A stretch of DNA of 64,000 nt, taken from the NCBI GenBank assembly GCA_950295325.1, contig OX485803.1, forward strand, positions 50,733,554-50,797,553, written 5' to 3'. How positions within the stretch are numbered: position 1 is the first letter of the stretch; every line of letters begins with the position of its first letter. This stretch comes from Polytrichum commune. Its lineage: Eukaryota > Streptophyta > Polytrichopsida > Polytrichales > Polytrichaceae. The notes below the pieces were generated by a model. The model saw only the letters and a list, made by a program, of their open reading frames with translations. It searched no databases and was not told where the DNA came from. Both the position numbers and the translations under genes were made by a program. Below, piece after piece: positions 22,021 to 34,705 of the stretch.

Positions 22021-25000
22021 TTTATTGCTACGCATGGTCAAAAACTTCTAACTTTGGCTTACTTGATGCATTGTTGGACTCACTCACTTGTTGCCACTTA
22101 AAGAATGAAACATATTTGTCACTTTTGGGCCAATGTTACTTGTAAGGCCACATTCCTTAGTACATCATATCCAAAAGCAAGAATAATTTCCCCAGGGTAG
22201 GCATGCCGGAGCAAAGAAGTAGATTGGATTTTTGAGCTTGGTCCCCTACAGTACTCATGTGGAGTTGAATGCGGCCGGGAGATTTGGCAGCTTTGTTGCA
22301 ATCAAAGCTCGACCGGTGAGAGGCCAAATCATTGATTAAGGTCACCGGCAAACTTTCTTTTGGATATATTATACAAACATATATGAAGCAATCTAGCAAG
22401 CCACACATGACAAGAAATAATAATGAAATGTTTATTACACGTGTGTTTCTCAGCCGCGACAAGTCATGTGCTTCTTTGTGAGACCAACTTTCCTGGACCT
22501 TGGACGGCTTGCTGCACACAAAAATGTAGATAGTGGTAGATAGTGTGAATTTTAGGTTCTGTGTTGGTCTTGGGCATAAGTATCTACTATCTTATAGTTA
22601 ACTTTAAGCAACACAAAGACTTGGAGCCTCCAACCTCACTCATCTCACTCCATCTCACCACATGTAGCCCGGATTGATGTCCCAAGGTGGTAACTCCTCG
22701 GAGGCTGCACGGAGTGTAAATTTCATGACCACATGTGTGCCTATTATTTTGAGCTGAATGATTATGAAGGGCTACACCTATGTAATTTCTCAAGATGGGT
22801 TGTTTGATACGACCTACTCTTTATGGGAAATATGGCCAACCACTAATTTATTGGCTTTTAATTCTATTATGTGTATTGAAATATTTTTACATTTCTGGAG
22901 TTTCTAAACACACAAAACAATCTAAGTGCATGATCATTACCACCACCACGCATGCCATTCATGTGCTGCCAACTCGATGAACTATTGCAAATAAGTGTAG
23001 GGCTGAAGGGGCAACCATGCTCGTTGCTTGCACACACGGTGATTTCAAACACCGGCGACAAAATTACAAAAACCCACAAGGATATCAAAAAAACCCTGAA
23101 GAACATTATGCAATCATTTGTTCAAATGTTCAAAATTTAGAACTTCACGGAAATCTTCCCCAAGGTCAAGAAGCCTAGAGTTGCTAGCACCTACTCTCTC
23201 TAAAACCACAAAATCATAGTTCCAAGCATGTATGCTTTGACTACATCTATTATGAATACTTCCAAATCTTACATGATATTGCTTCTATGTAGTCGTATCT
23301 TTGAACTCATGTGGTTTTGGAGCTAAGTAATATGTGCAACCCCCGGGGGCAACTCTCCTTTCAATCAATTGTTTCTAAACCACTTTTAATGCTTCATATA
23401 AATCGATTCAAATGTTTCTAACAAATGCTTCTAGATCACTCTAATGGTATCCTCCCCCCCTCCCCCCCTCCCCCAAGCTCTTTCGTATGCCCGTCCTATT
23501 GCATAACCCTCCAACAACCATCTTAACTTCATTTCTAAAATGACAAAAAGGTTGTTTGCCACCCTGAGACCCACGTCCTTGTATGTCATATTCTTATTAC
23601 CTAAGTGCATGTCGTTTGAGATGTAATTTAATTCCACAACTCCACCAATTAAGCTAGAATGCCCTCCCACCCTTCAGATCACATGGGTTCAAATCACGGG
23701 GCTAAAATTTACATTTTACATAGAAATATGGTACCATGGGAAGAGATGGAAATAAACAAATAAATAAATTATTGGGTGTCATGAATAGTAGCCCAATGTG
23801 TAGTTCCTAGATGTATTTAAAAGTATGGATTATTTGATGGGAAGGGTTTCCTAGATTGTAATCCGATTTGTAGATGATGGGTGGATCCAAGTTTCCAAGG
23901 ACTATAGCCATTGTCCTCATTTTGTTTGGGTTTATATGAGTATCTTCTTCATGCCAAAGGATAAACTCTTCATAAGAGAGATTTCAACCCCCTCCTGTCC
24001 ACACACGCACACAATGCATAAATGATTAATGAATGCATCTGTATTTGCCAATACCCCCTTTGAAAATACTTAGAATTAAATATTATTCTACTTGAAGGGA
24101 GGGGGAAAGAATGATTCGTAATTAAACACCCTCCGATCACTAGTGTATCCCAATTTCAAAGATTGTCTTCTCCCTTAAACCTTAGCTTACTACCCCCAAT
24201 CACTTCAAAGCACCATTCTCCTTCAAAATTGAGGTCAAAACCAAAATTTGAAAGGCTTTCACATATCTATTACGTAATAATGTATGAGAATGTAGATGCC
24301 AAAGTGTATTTTGTATGATGTGGAGCCATCAAAATTACCAAGAAACTATCCCACCAAGAGAATTGCATGACAAGGTTAATATTCAACAACCATGACATGT
24401 TTATTTTCAAAAGCATCCATGTACATTGAAGGTTTGAGAAGCTACATATTATAAGAATTGAAGGTTGACTATGCATTCTACATAATATCCACCTGCAATC
24501 AAAGGGGGAAAGACTAGCATGCCATAATATCATCATAACATGGCCTATGGTTCTCATGAGTGCATTGAAATGTAGCATTGAGTAGTCTTAAGTGTTTTTT
24601 ACCCCTTTCTGCCAAGTTGATCACCATATTAATACTAGCCATTATCGTAGTTTCACAATAGCTTGGGCGGGTCTTTGCTTAACAATTAATTAAAGTAACC
24701 AAAACAGTTAGGCAACCTGAAAAATAATATATCAAAATCAGGAAGTTTCATAAAAAAATCAAAATAAGTTAGGCATTCATCCAAGTTTTTCTTACAAATT
24801 TTTAATGGCTATTGCTAGTTTCATCTAAGGCGGCCAATTTACCCTAAACCCTTACCTTCACCTTCAAAGCTCCCATTAGTTACCCTAAACTCTTACGTGA
24901 CATGATTTGTTATGTGTGAGAGATATGTTGCATTTGTGAAAGATTGTGAGTTAGTAGTGTTAAAATGGTGAGACAATAGACTCTCAAAAAACTTTGCAAT

Positions 25001-26590
25001 GTTGTTACCTAAAAGCTAATTTATTGACTTACAACACATGTGAGCTGAGCTTCTAAGATTTGGACATTAATCTTTTTTATTTTATTTTTAAAATGAGACA
25101 AAACATGTCAATATTTTCCAAGAAATTTAGACACCCTTCTATTTATATATCTTATGCCCAAGCTGCTAGAAAATTACGGTACTTTGCAAAGGCCACTGCA
25201 CTATGTTACCATAGAGTTAAGTCTTGTTCAAAAGCGATTTCTACGTAGGATTTGAAATGGTCTTCATCAATATGAATCTGACATGTGTCGAAGTTCTTCC
25301 AACTAGATAGCTTGGAGATCAAATCCTATGGCACTCTAGAGAATCGGTCTTTTGGCCCCACCTTGATGTACTTCTAGTCCCACCAGTCTTTTGACATTAA
25401 ATTCTTTTCATCAATTCCTTTTCATTTCTAGGTCACCTGAAAATTTCCAAGTGGGGAAGCTTGGAAATTTAGTATTATTGAATGAGTTACAGGTTTTAGC
25501 TCACTGGAAAAGTTTTCTTTGACTTTTGTCTTCATAATAATTATTGCATGACTGTCACAATTCTGAGTCAATACATTTCTGAATCATAATGTCCAAATGT
25601 TTTTGCTTCTTCAAAGTCTTTCAGGCCCTGCAATCTGGATACACAAAGCTCGTGTTACTTGTGCAATCCAAGAGAGCATGTAGAATCCGCACTTCATCAT
25701 AACTTGGGAATCTCATTGAAATTTTGATGTTCTGGTAAGCATTAGAGGACTTGAAGAGTAAAGAAACTGTGTTGAAATTTCAAAATGCAGCTGTGAATAG
25801 CATATCAAATCTCAAGTAGATAAATTAAATATGGTCATTAGTCACATACGAGGTGGTAAATTTATTCTTCAATGCTTTAGTTGCCCCGCAGTGACCTCTT
25901 GCCAAGAGAGAAATACTAAATTGCCACTTCTTATTTGGATTAAAGATCACTTGGCATCATGGATAAAAGATTTACTAAGCTAAAAGGGAATGGTCGTCAC
26001 ACTTGGTACCTAACCTTGTTGAAACACCATAATAGTTTAGGGTTGCACTACATACATCTATATACAATGGAGCTCATGGTGGTGGGAGTCTGTGACAGAT
26101 GGACACTTGTCTATTTCTTTCCAAAGAAAAAGGGCCACATGTCAAAAAAAAACCTTTCTCAAAGAAAAAACATGTGACAAAAGAAAGAGGAAACAATTTT
26201 GAAAAGACGAGGAACTACAAGTGCAATGGTAGGGGAAACTAGGAGGTGGAGGGCATGAAGCTAAGGTGTGCACATGTCATAAGCAATAGGACAGAGTAAG
26301 ACAATCTAATTAAAAAGAAAAGAAAAAACATTGTTTAATTAACGCGCTCCATGGGGACATGATGACGGGTCATGGGGAGCTTATGAACATGGACATGGGC
26401 ATGAATACAAATGCATATGGCGAGTATGCACATGCATGGGCATATGAGTGCATGGGTATATAGGGTCGGGTTCATCCGGGATATTGATTCATGCACGGGT
26501 CCAAGCTAGTAACTTACGTTGAACAAGAATGTTGTGGACCAATGGTCGCGTGACTTGTAATCGGGTACCAAAGTTATATTTTCCATGCCT
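22021..26590. other. Intergenic, nothing recognised
   Basis: AT-rich. A 120-codon minus-strand frame at 22157-22519 has a hydrophobic middle but no known motif. C-rich tract near 23452-23475. Confidence 0.4.
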
Positions 26591-26592
26591 GT

Positions 26593-27132
26593 TACCGTAC
26601 ACTGCTTATGGTATTTAGTGTCACATGCGTAGTAGTGTCACTTACCCTATTTTGAGGCGTATGCTAGGTTACACTGATGATTCACAACTCCACCATAAAT
26701 GGCAACTCAGGAAACTTGGCGTTCAAGTGTACTTGGCATGAGTATGTTCAATAATGTTATGAGGTGCATGCCTATGTTACACAATGATGTTCAAGTTGAC
26801 TAAAGTGTACACAAATGACACTTGCCATTGGCGTGCTCAAGAATACCTTCCTCTTACAGACTAACATGCAAACACATGACACTTTCCATTAGTACGATCA
26901 AAAATACCTTCCCCTTGCATACTAAAACACCATACTATCACCTAAAATACTGCAACATGCTACTCTAAATGTCATAATGTAGATACTTTCCCACTTAAAA
27001 AGGTCACTTATGTTGACAAATGAAACCATATTGGCAATTAGTGGGCATGACACTTTGGAACCTCCATGCATCTAGTCGAGGCTCCTTCGCAAATAGTGTA
27101 CGTGACACTCAATACCATAAACGGGGTCGTGG
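26593..27132 (+). mobile_element. MITE with TATGGTATTTAGTGTCAC inverted ends
   Basis: The left end reads TACACTGCTTATGG then TATTTAGTGTCACATG; the right end, reversed, reads CCCCGTTTATGG then TATTGAGTGTCACGTA. About 540 bases, with internal repeats of GACACTT(G/T)CCATT. The ends relate it to the CTACACTAAA family. Exact boundaries and target duplication are not settled. Confidence 0.55.
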
Positions 27133-27363
27133 TAGGGGGGTGAAACAGAAATAATTACAGAGACCACAGGACTACTAGGGTTCCAGGCTGACAATACTCT
27201 TAAGTGGTGTTGTCTACCGAACCTCGAAACCGGATCTGAGAGCGTAAGCAGCACGGACCGACAGCATCATTCGCTCTGATGAGCAGCCACAGGCTGCCAT
27301 GTGGAGGCCAACAACTCCAATGAATGCTAGAATTACTAGCTCCTCCTGTGTCACGACTCACTC

Positions 27364-27365
<2 letters not shown>

Positions 27366-27401
<36 letters not shown>
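27366..27401 (+). repeat. (GA)n microsatellite
   Basis: About 18 uninterrupted GA units. Confidence 0.9.
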
Positions 27402-27403
<2 letters not shown>

Positions 27404-28614
27404 CACAACACCCACGCTATTTATTCTCCTCTTTAAACTTGGAAGCCTGACCCAGGCGGGCTACGAGGGATTTGGCCTGTGCAAAATCCCTCCACAGCAT
27501 TAAGTTATCACACCATGCCACCCTCAAGGTCCTGGAGCTCGTATATGTAACTTAAGTGTAGGGTGACATCACGCGGTTCATGCACCAGCTGGATTCAAAA
27601 CGAAGCCCGGTGGGAAGCTTTGAGGATTTGGTTCGACAGATCCCAGGCAGTGTGTATGTTTGACAAATTTCATTTGGCGTTCAACTTCGAATCCAAAATG
27701 TCATGTGACGTTTTCGAAAACAAAAATGAATGTCAATTGACATCTCCATTTTCTTCTAAAATGTCACCTCAATGTTTAGTAGTGCGTGTCATTTCAATTT
27801 GTAAAGTGTCAATTGACATGTGGTTTTTTCCCTTCACAAGTCACACTACATGTCAAAATCTAAATTTTGCGTGTCAACTGGTGTGCAATTTTCCTTTGTG
27901 CAAGTTTTTGTGTGTCGATTATCAAAAGCTTGCAAAAACTTTGTCAAAAATACACACTGATCCCATGTCTCTTTGATTAGTAATGGACGTTGTCTTCCAG
28001 TTATTTTATTAAGCTCAAGATAGTTAGAACATGATTTTCACATTATCACAGAGGGGGCTCTCCATTCCTCTCTAGTTTATTTTACTTTATTGTAATTAGT
28101 CCTCCATTTTTGCGATGTGTATTCCTATATTGGATGAGACCCACTCAAACGTTTTGGCACTGGTATAGATGAATTAGAGCACCCTTTGTGGTACAATGTA
28201 TGTGTGCCTGTTGTGGACACTTCCAACTTCACATATCAATCTGGCCTTTGAGCTAGCAAGTTCATGGTAGAATATTTGAAGGAGAAAGAGTGTTAATGAG
28301 AAATTTGCGATTGGAGCTTCCATGCTCATGGGATCTCCACTCAAAGTGGTTATTGGCATGGTTCATAAAATGATCATGTAGGGATAAGCTATTTCGAGGT
28401 TCACATATGTTTAGAGGTCCATATTTCTATATCCCTATTCAGGTGTCGCATGATGCTTTTTGTTTTGTTTTCATCACAAGGTTTCATCACATTCAAAAAA
28501 AAAAAGGTGTTGTGTTTTAAACTATGCCTATAAGACACTTGTAATATGCATGGAAGTAATCCCAATTTGACTTTGAAAATAAGAGCAGTGCAATGTGTTT
28601 TTGGCCATGTTTAC

Positions 28615-28651
<37 letters not shown>

Positions 28652-30440
28652 CGTCAACTTCATGGGGGGAACAAGCATAAATGAGGAGTCTTTCTTTGCA
28701 TGTTGGATACTGTGACCTTTTGGTAGGAAATGTTGTGACGGGTTCCACTGAGTATCGTGCTACTGTAGATAAGGGTTGGTTGGATAAAAATGGTGTGGGT
28801 GGGGATCTTGGGTGTGAGGTTGGGTACGAGGTTGGGTGTATGGGGTGGGCTTGTTTCTTCAACTGCCTCATTCAAGCTCCATGACTTCAAAATTAATAAG
28901 GCAACATTTGTTCACATGATTGGGTTAGAGTATCTATAACATTGTTAAGCTACTTATAGGGTCACTGCTAGTTGAAGAATTAAAAACCATTGCAACAAGA
29001 ATAATGGGTTGATTCCATATGCCTTAAGGTTGAATCTAGCTAATCTTGAATCACACTTACCCTAAATATGCTACCTTTATGGAGCCAGTACCCAAGCCAA
29101 GTGGCTTAGGCTTGTAGGGATTGTTAAGATTGATCAGGGCCCCACTAAGCCTGAGATTAATCTTTACACTAAGGAAAAATACCCTCAAGGTTGACCAACA
29201 TAGAGTCATGTTGCATTCAGGAGAGGAAGAACATGCATGATTGCCACTGGTAGGAGTACGTTGCAAAGCAAGAACCCTCCACCATGACCCATTCTTGAGA
29301 AATGGCATGGTATGCTCATCCCTAGTCTCAAGTAGAACTGGGGCAATGTTAGGGATAGAAGTAGAGTCAAGGAGGAATAATATGGTCTTTGTGGCATAAA
29401 GTGGTCGTGGTTAACTTGTGGAGAGCTAGATTCATTACCAATCTTGATAACAAATGCTACATGAGAAATCGTGGCATCTTGGAGACCATTGCTCATATGT
29501 TTTGAGATTGCCGGTTTGCAAAAGGGGAATGGGAGTTTTTGGTTGCCATTGGGAATAGTTTGAAACTAATTGGTGAGGCCCTTGGAGACCTCTTGATTGG
29601 CAACATGGGATTTGCAGTAAGAAATTTTTGTTGCCCTAAACTAATTTCTCTATGAATTGGCTTCTTCTTAGAGGCATGACCCTCTGGACCATTTGACTTC
29701 AAAATTTTGACCTTACCTTCAATAATACTAAATAGGATGGTTGGGGGTTGCACTATATGTAAGTTGTTCATATCATGTGTGACAAATGGGCAATTTCAAG
29801 AGAAGCCATAATCAATACATACATTCTTAGAATGTTTCTAGGATATTCCCTAAATGAAAATATTACCCTATTTTCTATCATTTATTCTATTAAATTGACA
29901 TCCAAAGATAATATGGGACCCTATCATTACACCTCACATGTGATTTTCTAATACCTCTAGAATGCCCCCCTCCCCCAAAGATGGGAAAAACAATGATGAG
30001 GCTTGCTTCAATATGCTAGAATTGTGTGGGAGAAGGTGGTGAAAGATGCAGAGAAGCCCTCTTGTTATGATGATTTTCTTGAAACATCGACATACATTGG
30101 GGTGCCAACATTCTCCTCTATCATCGGCTCAATCCAAATTTTCTTAAAATGTCATTTGTCATATGTCTCCTTAGTTTATCATGCTTAGAATTAGTCTTAC
30201 CCTTCTTGAAATTGTGTGCACACCAAGAAAGCTACCCCTCTCTTTGTTTCAAGTCTTGATGGCCCTGTTTGACTTTTTGACAATGAATAAGCATTGTATT
30301 TGTATATAAATTAATTAATTACATGGAAACTTCCTGAAGCTACATGTTTACAGTTTAGGCAAAGGGTTAAGTAACATACTTGAGTCTTAAACAATGTTAT
30401 TTCAGTTCTCCCTGGCATTGGCTATGACTGTATAGTGGCA
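27402..30440. other. Intergenic, nothing recognised
   Basis: A 137-codon plus-strand frame at 27563-27976 is rich in Cys, Phe and Lys and overlaps repeated TGTCAATTGACAT words; I do not think it is coding. No element ends recognised. Confidence 0.4.
28617..28651 (+). repeat. (GATA)n microsatellite
   Basis: Eight to nine perfect GATA units. Confidence 0.9.
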
Positions 30441-30577
30441 CAGACTAGTGCCTCTCAAAACCAATCACGTGTTTCAAAAAATTTCAAAGAATGAATCATG
30501 GAGAGAAAATAAATGTATCCACTTGCATGTAGTGACTTTATTGTAATGCTATGTGTAAAATTGTACATACTTGAAGG

Positions 30578-30926
30578 CTCGGGGGGGGGGGGGGGGGCAG
30601 TGTGTTACAAAGTTAAGGATATAGGTGCGAACAACCACTATTTTATAGGGGGGTATTACTTTCAATTCTCTTCTTTTTTTCACATGCTATCATTATGTAA
30701 ATTTCTACTTTGGGTTAATAGAAAAATGACTTGCATTACTTATAATTCCAAATTACCTATTATTCCATACCCTATAGTACTTTAAAGATGTCCAATGCCA
30801 TTTTTGATACCCTATATTACTCTTAAGTCCATTTATAATTTTTAGCCCCCATGTTTTTAAAATACCCTATCATTTGTTCGCACGTATATTGCTACTCCAA
30901 CCAATGACTACCCCCCCCCCCCCAAG
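30578..30926. mobile_element. hAT-type MITE with poly-G ends, nested in the Tc1 element
   Basis: The left end is CTC followed by 17 G and CAGTGTG; the right end, reversed, is CTTG with a run of G then TAGTCATTGG. Further in, both arms share ATA(G/C)GTGCGAACAA. The element is flanked by a perfect 8-base direct repeat CTTGAAGG (30570-30577 and 30927-30934), the duplication length of hAT transposons. The end CTYGGGGGG is shared with the element at 43639-43799. No coding capacity. Confidence 0.8.
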
Positions 30927-31030
30927 CTTGAAGGAAATTCCATCCATAATAGAGTCTAAACAAATTGCAAGAAATTCTGAAAGACTGCTTGTATAATTGA
31001 TCAAATTTGTAACTACAAGAAGAAAATCAC

Positions 31031-31577
31031 CTAATATTTTGTCCACTTTCCTTTTTTTGCTATCACATCTACAATTCGACATGGGATACTTTCTACAAGC
31101 CTCTTACAATCATTTGAAGTGATAGAATAAAAAATTGACTATTCGATCCCACAATTTTATTTGCAGGTTTCTCATATTGAGTCAATTGCCGTTTAAGAAT
31201 TGCCCACAAATGTTCAATGGGATTCAATTCGGGGGATTGAGTTGGCCAAGGTAGAAGAGTGAAACATTGCCTTAAGAATCATTTTTGAAGCATCTTTGTT
31301 GTGTGTCCATGGGCATTATCTTGTTGCAATATGACACAAGAAGGGTCTAAATAAATTTTTTGAATTGGCCTACAAACATTTTGTTCTAAGATTTCACGAT
31401 AGGGATGTTGGTTTATGCGCCCTTCTACTTCACATACCAATCTAGGTCCATGAATACACATGCTTCCCCAAATCATATTTCTTTCTAATGTTGTGCACAC
31501 TCCCGATGCTCACATTCAAAACCCTTGCTATTTCTCTATGCCCATACCCTCTCTAAAGTGTACATTCTCTTGCTTCT
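31031..31577 (-). pseudogene. Tc1-type transposase relic
   Basis: Read on the minus strand: a helix-turn-helix (GYGHREIARVLNVSIGSV) with an upstream in-frame TAG, then directly MIWGSMCIHGP, GRINQHPYREILEQNV, the second catalytic aspartate in VILQQDNAHGHTTKM, a TGA stop at 31279-31281 where Trp is expected, FTLLPWPTQSPELNPIEHLW with the catalytic glutamate, a frameshift near 31150, and a C-terminus NDCKRLVESIPCRIVDVIA then KKGKWTKY before TAG at 31031-31033. The aspartate-to-glutamate interval holds exactly 34 residues, the Tc1 signature. About 120 codons between helix-turn-helix and catalytic core, including the first catalytic aspartate, are deleted. The protein cannot be active. Confidence 0.88.
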
Positions 31578-31948
31578 CTTTATATAAAGCTCTCGTCATG
31601 TTCTGTACTAATAGGAAGGCCAAGAAATCATGCACACATGTTCTACACAACATGCAATAAGTACTTGTGACGGTTCTCTTCATAAGATGTGCACATTAGC
31701 TCACAAATAGATATGAGAGCAGTCATGCTATATGGTTACAAAACTGATCAAATGAAGAAGATGACTTTTGACGTTCCATTTGTACATGAGCATGCACTGA
31801 CATGTGTGTATCTTACTGATTCATGTTCCTAACTCGGAATAGAAACTTATTAAACCTCGATCTTGGGACTTACATGTGTCAATTTTGCTCAAATAGACAC
31901 TGGAATATCAAACTTCTGGACCCTTGATCAGTTTTGAGAGGCACTGTA

Positions 31949-33292
31949 ATCACCGAAGGTGCACGAACAGTAGCTACATTCCAATTTGTCATGTTTGCTG
32001 GCTCGGTTAGAAAACACAAACAGATGAAGTTGGTGATACCGTGACAAGCACAAGAGATGTAAATTTCAATTTGGACTCATTGCCAGATTTTGGATGACAG
32101 GCTTCAAGTTCCCCCTCATGGTTAGGAATCACAAAGAATATAACACTGTCGGGGAACCAAATTGCCAAAACTTCTACACAATGTATTTTATTGCAAAGTG
32201 GCTCCCAGAACATGTTCTTACTTGTATTAATTTAAAGTGGTGTTCTAAGGTGGGACAAAAAAAAAAAAACTCCCAAAATTGCACCAGATACGTGGTAGAT
32301 TCCTAGTTGTTTTCTCTCCATTTCCATATGAAAATGTAACAGGGTTGGTTGGTTAATGGGACCACTTCATGTCAGTAAACCAACTTTTTTTTTTTTGGTA
32401 GTATTTTTTTTCTCAAATAATGGATCATGATTATATCTTCTTTAATTGCAGCTCCTAATTGTTATTTATTGAATTCCAAATTACTTCCAAAAGCTCTATT
32501 GATCGATGTATACAAAAGTACTTACTACGCCTTACCATGAAATTCGGCAAAAGTAAATACATACAAGTCACTTCAACTATATAAACCACATTCAGGTACA
32601 TGAAACGGAGATCATGAAATCATGGTACATCACTAGTGGACAATGGTTGGAACATTGAAGCACCAGCGGAACAATTTGGTACCAAAAAAATTTGGATTGT
32701 GTGACACAGACCAAACCTATTCCACTCACCGATTTTGTTTCTGTATAGAGATTTGACTTATTCTTTTTTCTCATTTAGTTATACTATTGTGCCAAATATA
32801 CAGCCACATGTTGGGTGGGGAGGGGGGGGGGGCTCTTGAGGTTTTCCTGATGCACTCAAATACACATTTTAAATCTCACATCTCACAACTAGCACAAACA
32901 TGTTTTGGACGAGTTTTTGTCAATAGCTAAAGAACGATATAGCTTGTGAAGAGGAGAAATGATGATGAAATCGAATAATGTCCGTGAAATTTTTTGAAGC
33001 GACAACCAACAAATGTCACATTTGGTGAGAATAAGTGAACTTAGGTCAAAACCTATGAGGGAGCAACAACCAGGGTTGCAATACAAGGTTGCAAGATCTT
33101 TGAATGAGCGAACCCCCTATTACAATAGAATGCTTGCTGAGACATCTCAAAGGCCTGAGCAAAAAGATGAAACCTTACAAACCCTAAACAACAACGTCAA
33201 TGACAAAACATAGGCTTTTGGGAAGAGGTTGGAATTAGCAACCTTAAACCTTACCGGGGTTGGATTGGAAAGTCAAGCGCAGTGGTCCCGGG
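31949..33292. other. Intergenic, nothing recognised
   Basis: Poly-T/A tracts near 32253 and 32384 and a G-run at about 32820-32832. No supported gene. Confidence 0.4.
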
Positions 33293-33521
33293 CATAGTCC
33301 GGGAAGAACCGGCGCTTAGTTATAGATGAACCGTTTGAGTTTGAGAAATAACCGGTTGAAGTTGGCGACTTCAGGAGAATTACCGATCATGTTAGAGGAC
33401 TCTATGGAATATACCGTGAATGAATGAAAGCAAAACCGGAAGATGTCAACGTGTAACCGGCTGGATTTAGAATCACTAGGATCTTCACCGACTAGTATGC
33501 CCAAAAACTTAGCGGGCACTG
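33293..33521 (+). mobile_element. hAT-type MITE, AACCGGTT family
   Basis: 229 bp, starting CATAGTCCGGGAAGAACC and ending GCGGGCACTG, flanked by GTCCCGGG (33285-33292) and GTCCTGGG (33522-33529), a 7/8 match. The body matches 49406-49640 closely (GAGTTTGAGAAATAACCGG, AGAATCACTAGGATCTTC). Confidence 0.85.
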
Positions 33522-33688
33522 GTCCTGGGAGATGTTTGAGCATAATCAATCAAATTTTTGCAGCGTTTCCAAGTCCGACCAGTTATACGTTGGGATCTTT
33601 CAGTTTTTTCTTCATCAATTTGCAAGGATGGGGTAATTTTCGTGGAGCCTTGAACGTGAACAGGCTCATGTGTAGCCAGCAACCGGAT

Positions 33689-33914
33689 CAGTGATCGGGG
33701 AGATTTTTGGGCATAATCGGTTGAGATCCTAGTGCTTGCAAGTCTAACCGGTTACATGTTGACATCCTCCGGTTATCCTTCATTAAATTGGGGTATATTC
33801 TATAGATTCCTCTAAAATGACCGGTAATTATCCTGCAGTCTTGAGCTTCAACCGGTGATTTCTCAAACTCAACCGGTTCGTTTGTAACTAACTGCCGGTT
33901 CTCCCCGATCATTG
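33689..33914 (-). mobile_element. hAT-type MITE, AACCGGTT family, inverted orientation
   Basis: 226 bp with ends CAGTGATCGGGGAGA and, reversed, CAATGATCGGGGAGA: 14 of 15 bases match as a terminal inverted repeat. Flanks AACCGGAT (33681-33688) and AGCCGGAT (33915-33922) agree at seven of eight bases. Lies about 170 bases from the oppositely oriented copy at 33293-33521, so the pair could fold into a large hairpin. Confidence 0.88.
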
Positions 33915-34180
33915 AGCCGGATATCCGCCATCCGGTAATCGGGAGATGTGCGTGAGGGGAGGGGGGTGGTTGTTGGGAATGGAGCATGATCTCTCCCATA
34001 CTCATGGGGCGCAGCACCTTCCACTGTCGGTAAGCGGCACCTGCAGCCCCAGCAAAGGCCAGCTGCAGCCCCGCCCCCTCCCCTCCCCTCCCGACAGCAG
34101 CCAGCCATGTGTGGCACCAGCTAAGTTACCCCTCCCTCCCTCCCACCTGGCTCTCACCTCCCCTCCCCCATCCCATCTCA

Positions 34181-34668
34181 GTACACTCTAAACTCCGTAG
34201 TATCACACCTGTGGCAACCAAAGTGCACGTGATATTACGGAGTTCTGCAGTGTCAACATGGATGCGTGATGCTAGTGAATTAGTGTGGCATGCGACACTA
34301 TGGAATAACACAAAGAAGGTGTGAAAACAATTTGAATACGTTCTCCCGTCACCTACGTTAGTGTGGTCTCCACTCTACTTGACCTTCCCGGGTGATGTTC
34401 GGATGCATGCACCAACATTCAACAAGTGGTAATAGAAGGAGGAGGAAGAGCAGGAGACACTCCAGATGTTGACACATGGTGCAATGCAAGGGTGTGGGTG
34501 GGTTGACTTCTTGGATGATTTGCATTAATGACAAATTTCATGATATGAGGGAGAGAAATGTGATAATAAGGAGTGAGATTTGAACTACACACATCCGTTC
34601 CCTAGGGTTTGGGATATTAGAGAGTGTGTGACATTATGAAGGTTGATATTGCAGAGTTTAGGGTGTAG
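34181..34668 (+). mobile_element. MITE with TACACTCTAAACTCCG ends
   Basis: Left TACACTCTAAACTCCGTA, right (reversed) TACACCCTAAACTCTGCA. The left end is itself followed by a short palindrome (AACTCCGTAGTATCAC with GTGATATTACGGAGTT), the same end architecture as the CTACACTAAA family. Target duplication not resolved. Confidence 0.55.
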
Positions 34669-34705
34669 TGGCACCATCACTCACAGCTGGCCTGCAAGTC
34701 GGAAG

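Larger units (their letters stand above)
30448..31946 (-). mobile_element. Tc1/mariner-superfamily transposon (DD34E), degenerate, with inverted ends and TA duplication
   Basis: The right end read inwards is CAGTGCCTCTCAAAAC and then TGATCA; the left end is GTGCCTCTCAAAAC and then CAATCA (two terminal bases lost). Over 20 bases the ends agree at 18. Both are flanked by TA (30446-30447 and 31947-31948), the target duplication of this superfamily. The interior holds a decayed Tc1-type transposase on the minus strand. A 349-bp poly-G-ended MITE is nested inside at 30578-30926. Without it and its duplicated target the element is about 1.14 kb, shorter than typical Tc1 elements because of an internal transposase deletion. 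Confidence 0.85.

Noticed and set aside
23640-23695. tRNA- or SINE-like boxes (TAGCTTAATTGGTGG and GGTTCAAATC)
   Set aside because: The A-box-like word is on the minus strand and the B-box-like word on the plus strand, and no acceptor stem can be formed.
24835-24895. Telomere-like CCCTAAA words
   Set aside because: Only isolated copies, not a tandem array.
27563-27976. 137-codon plus-strand frame
   Set aside because: Repeated TGTCAATTGACAT words, no motif, no supporting signals.
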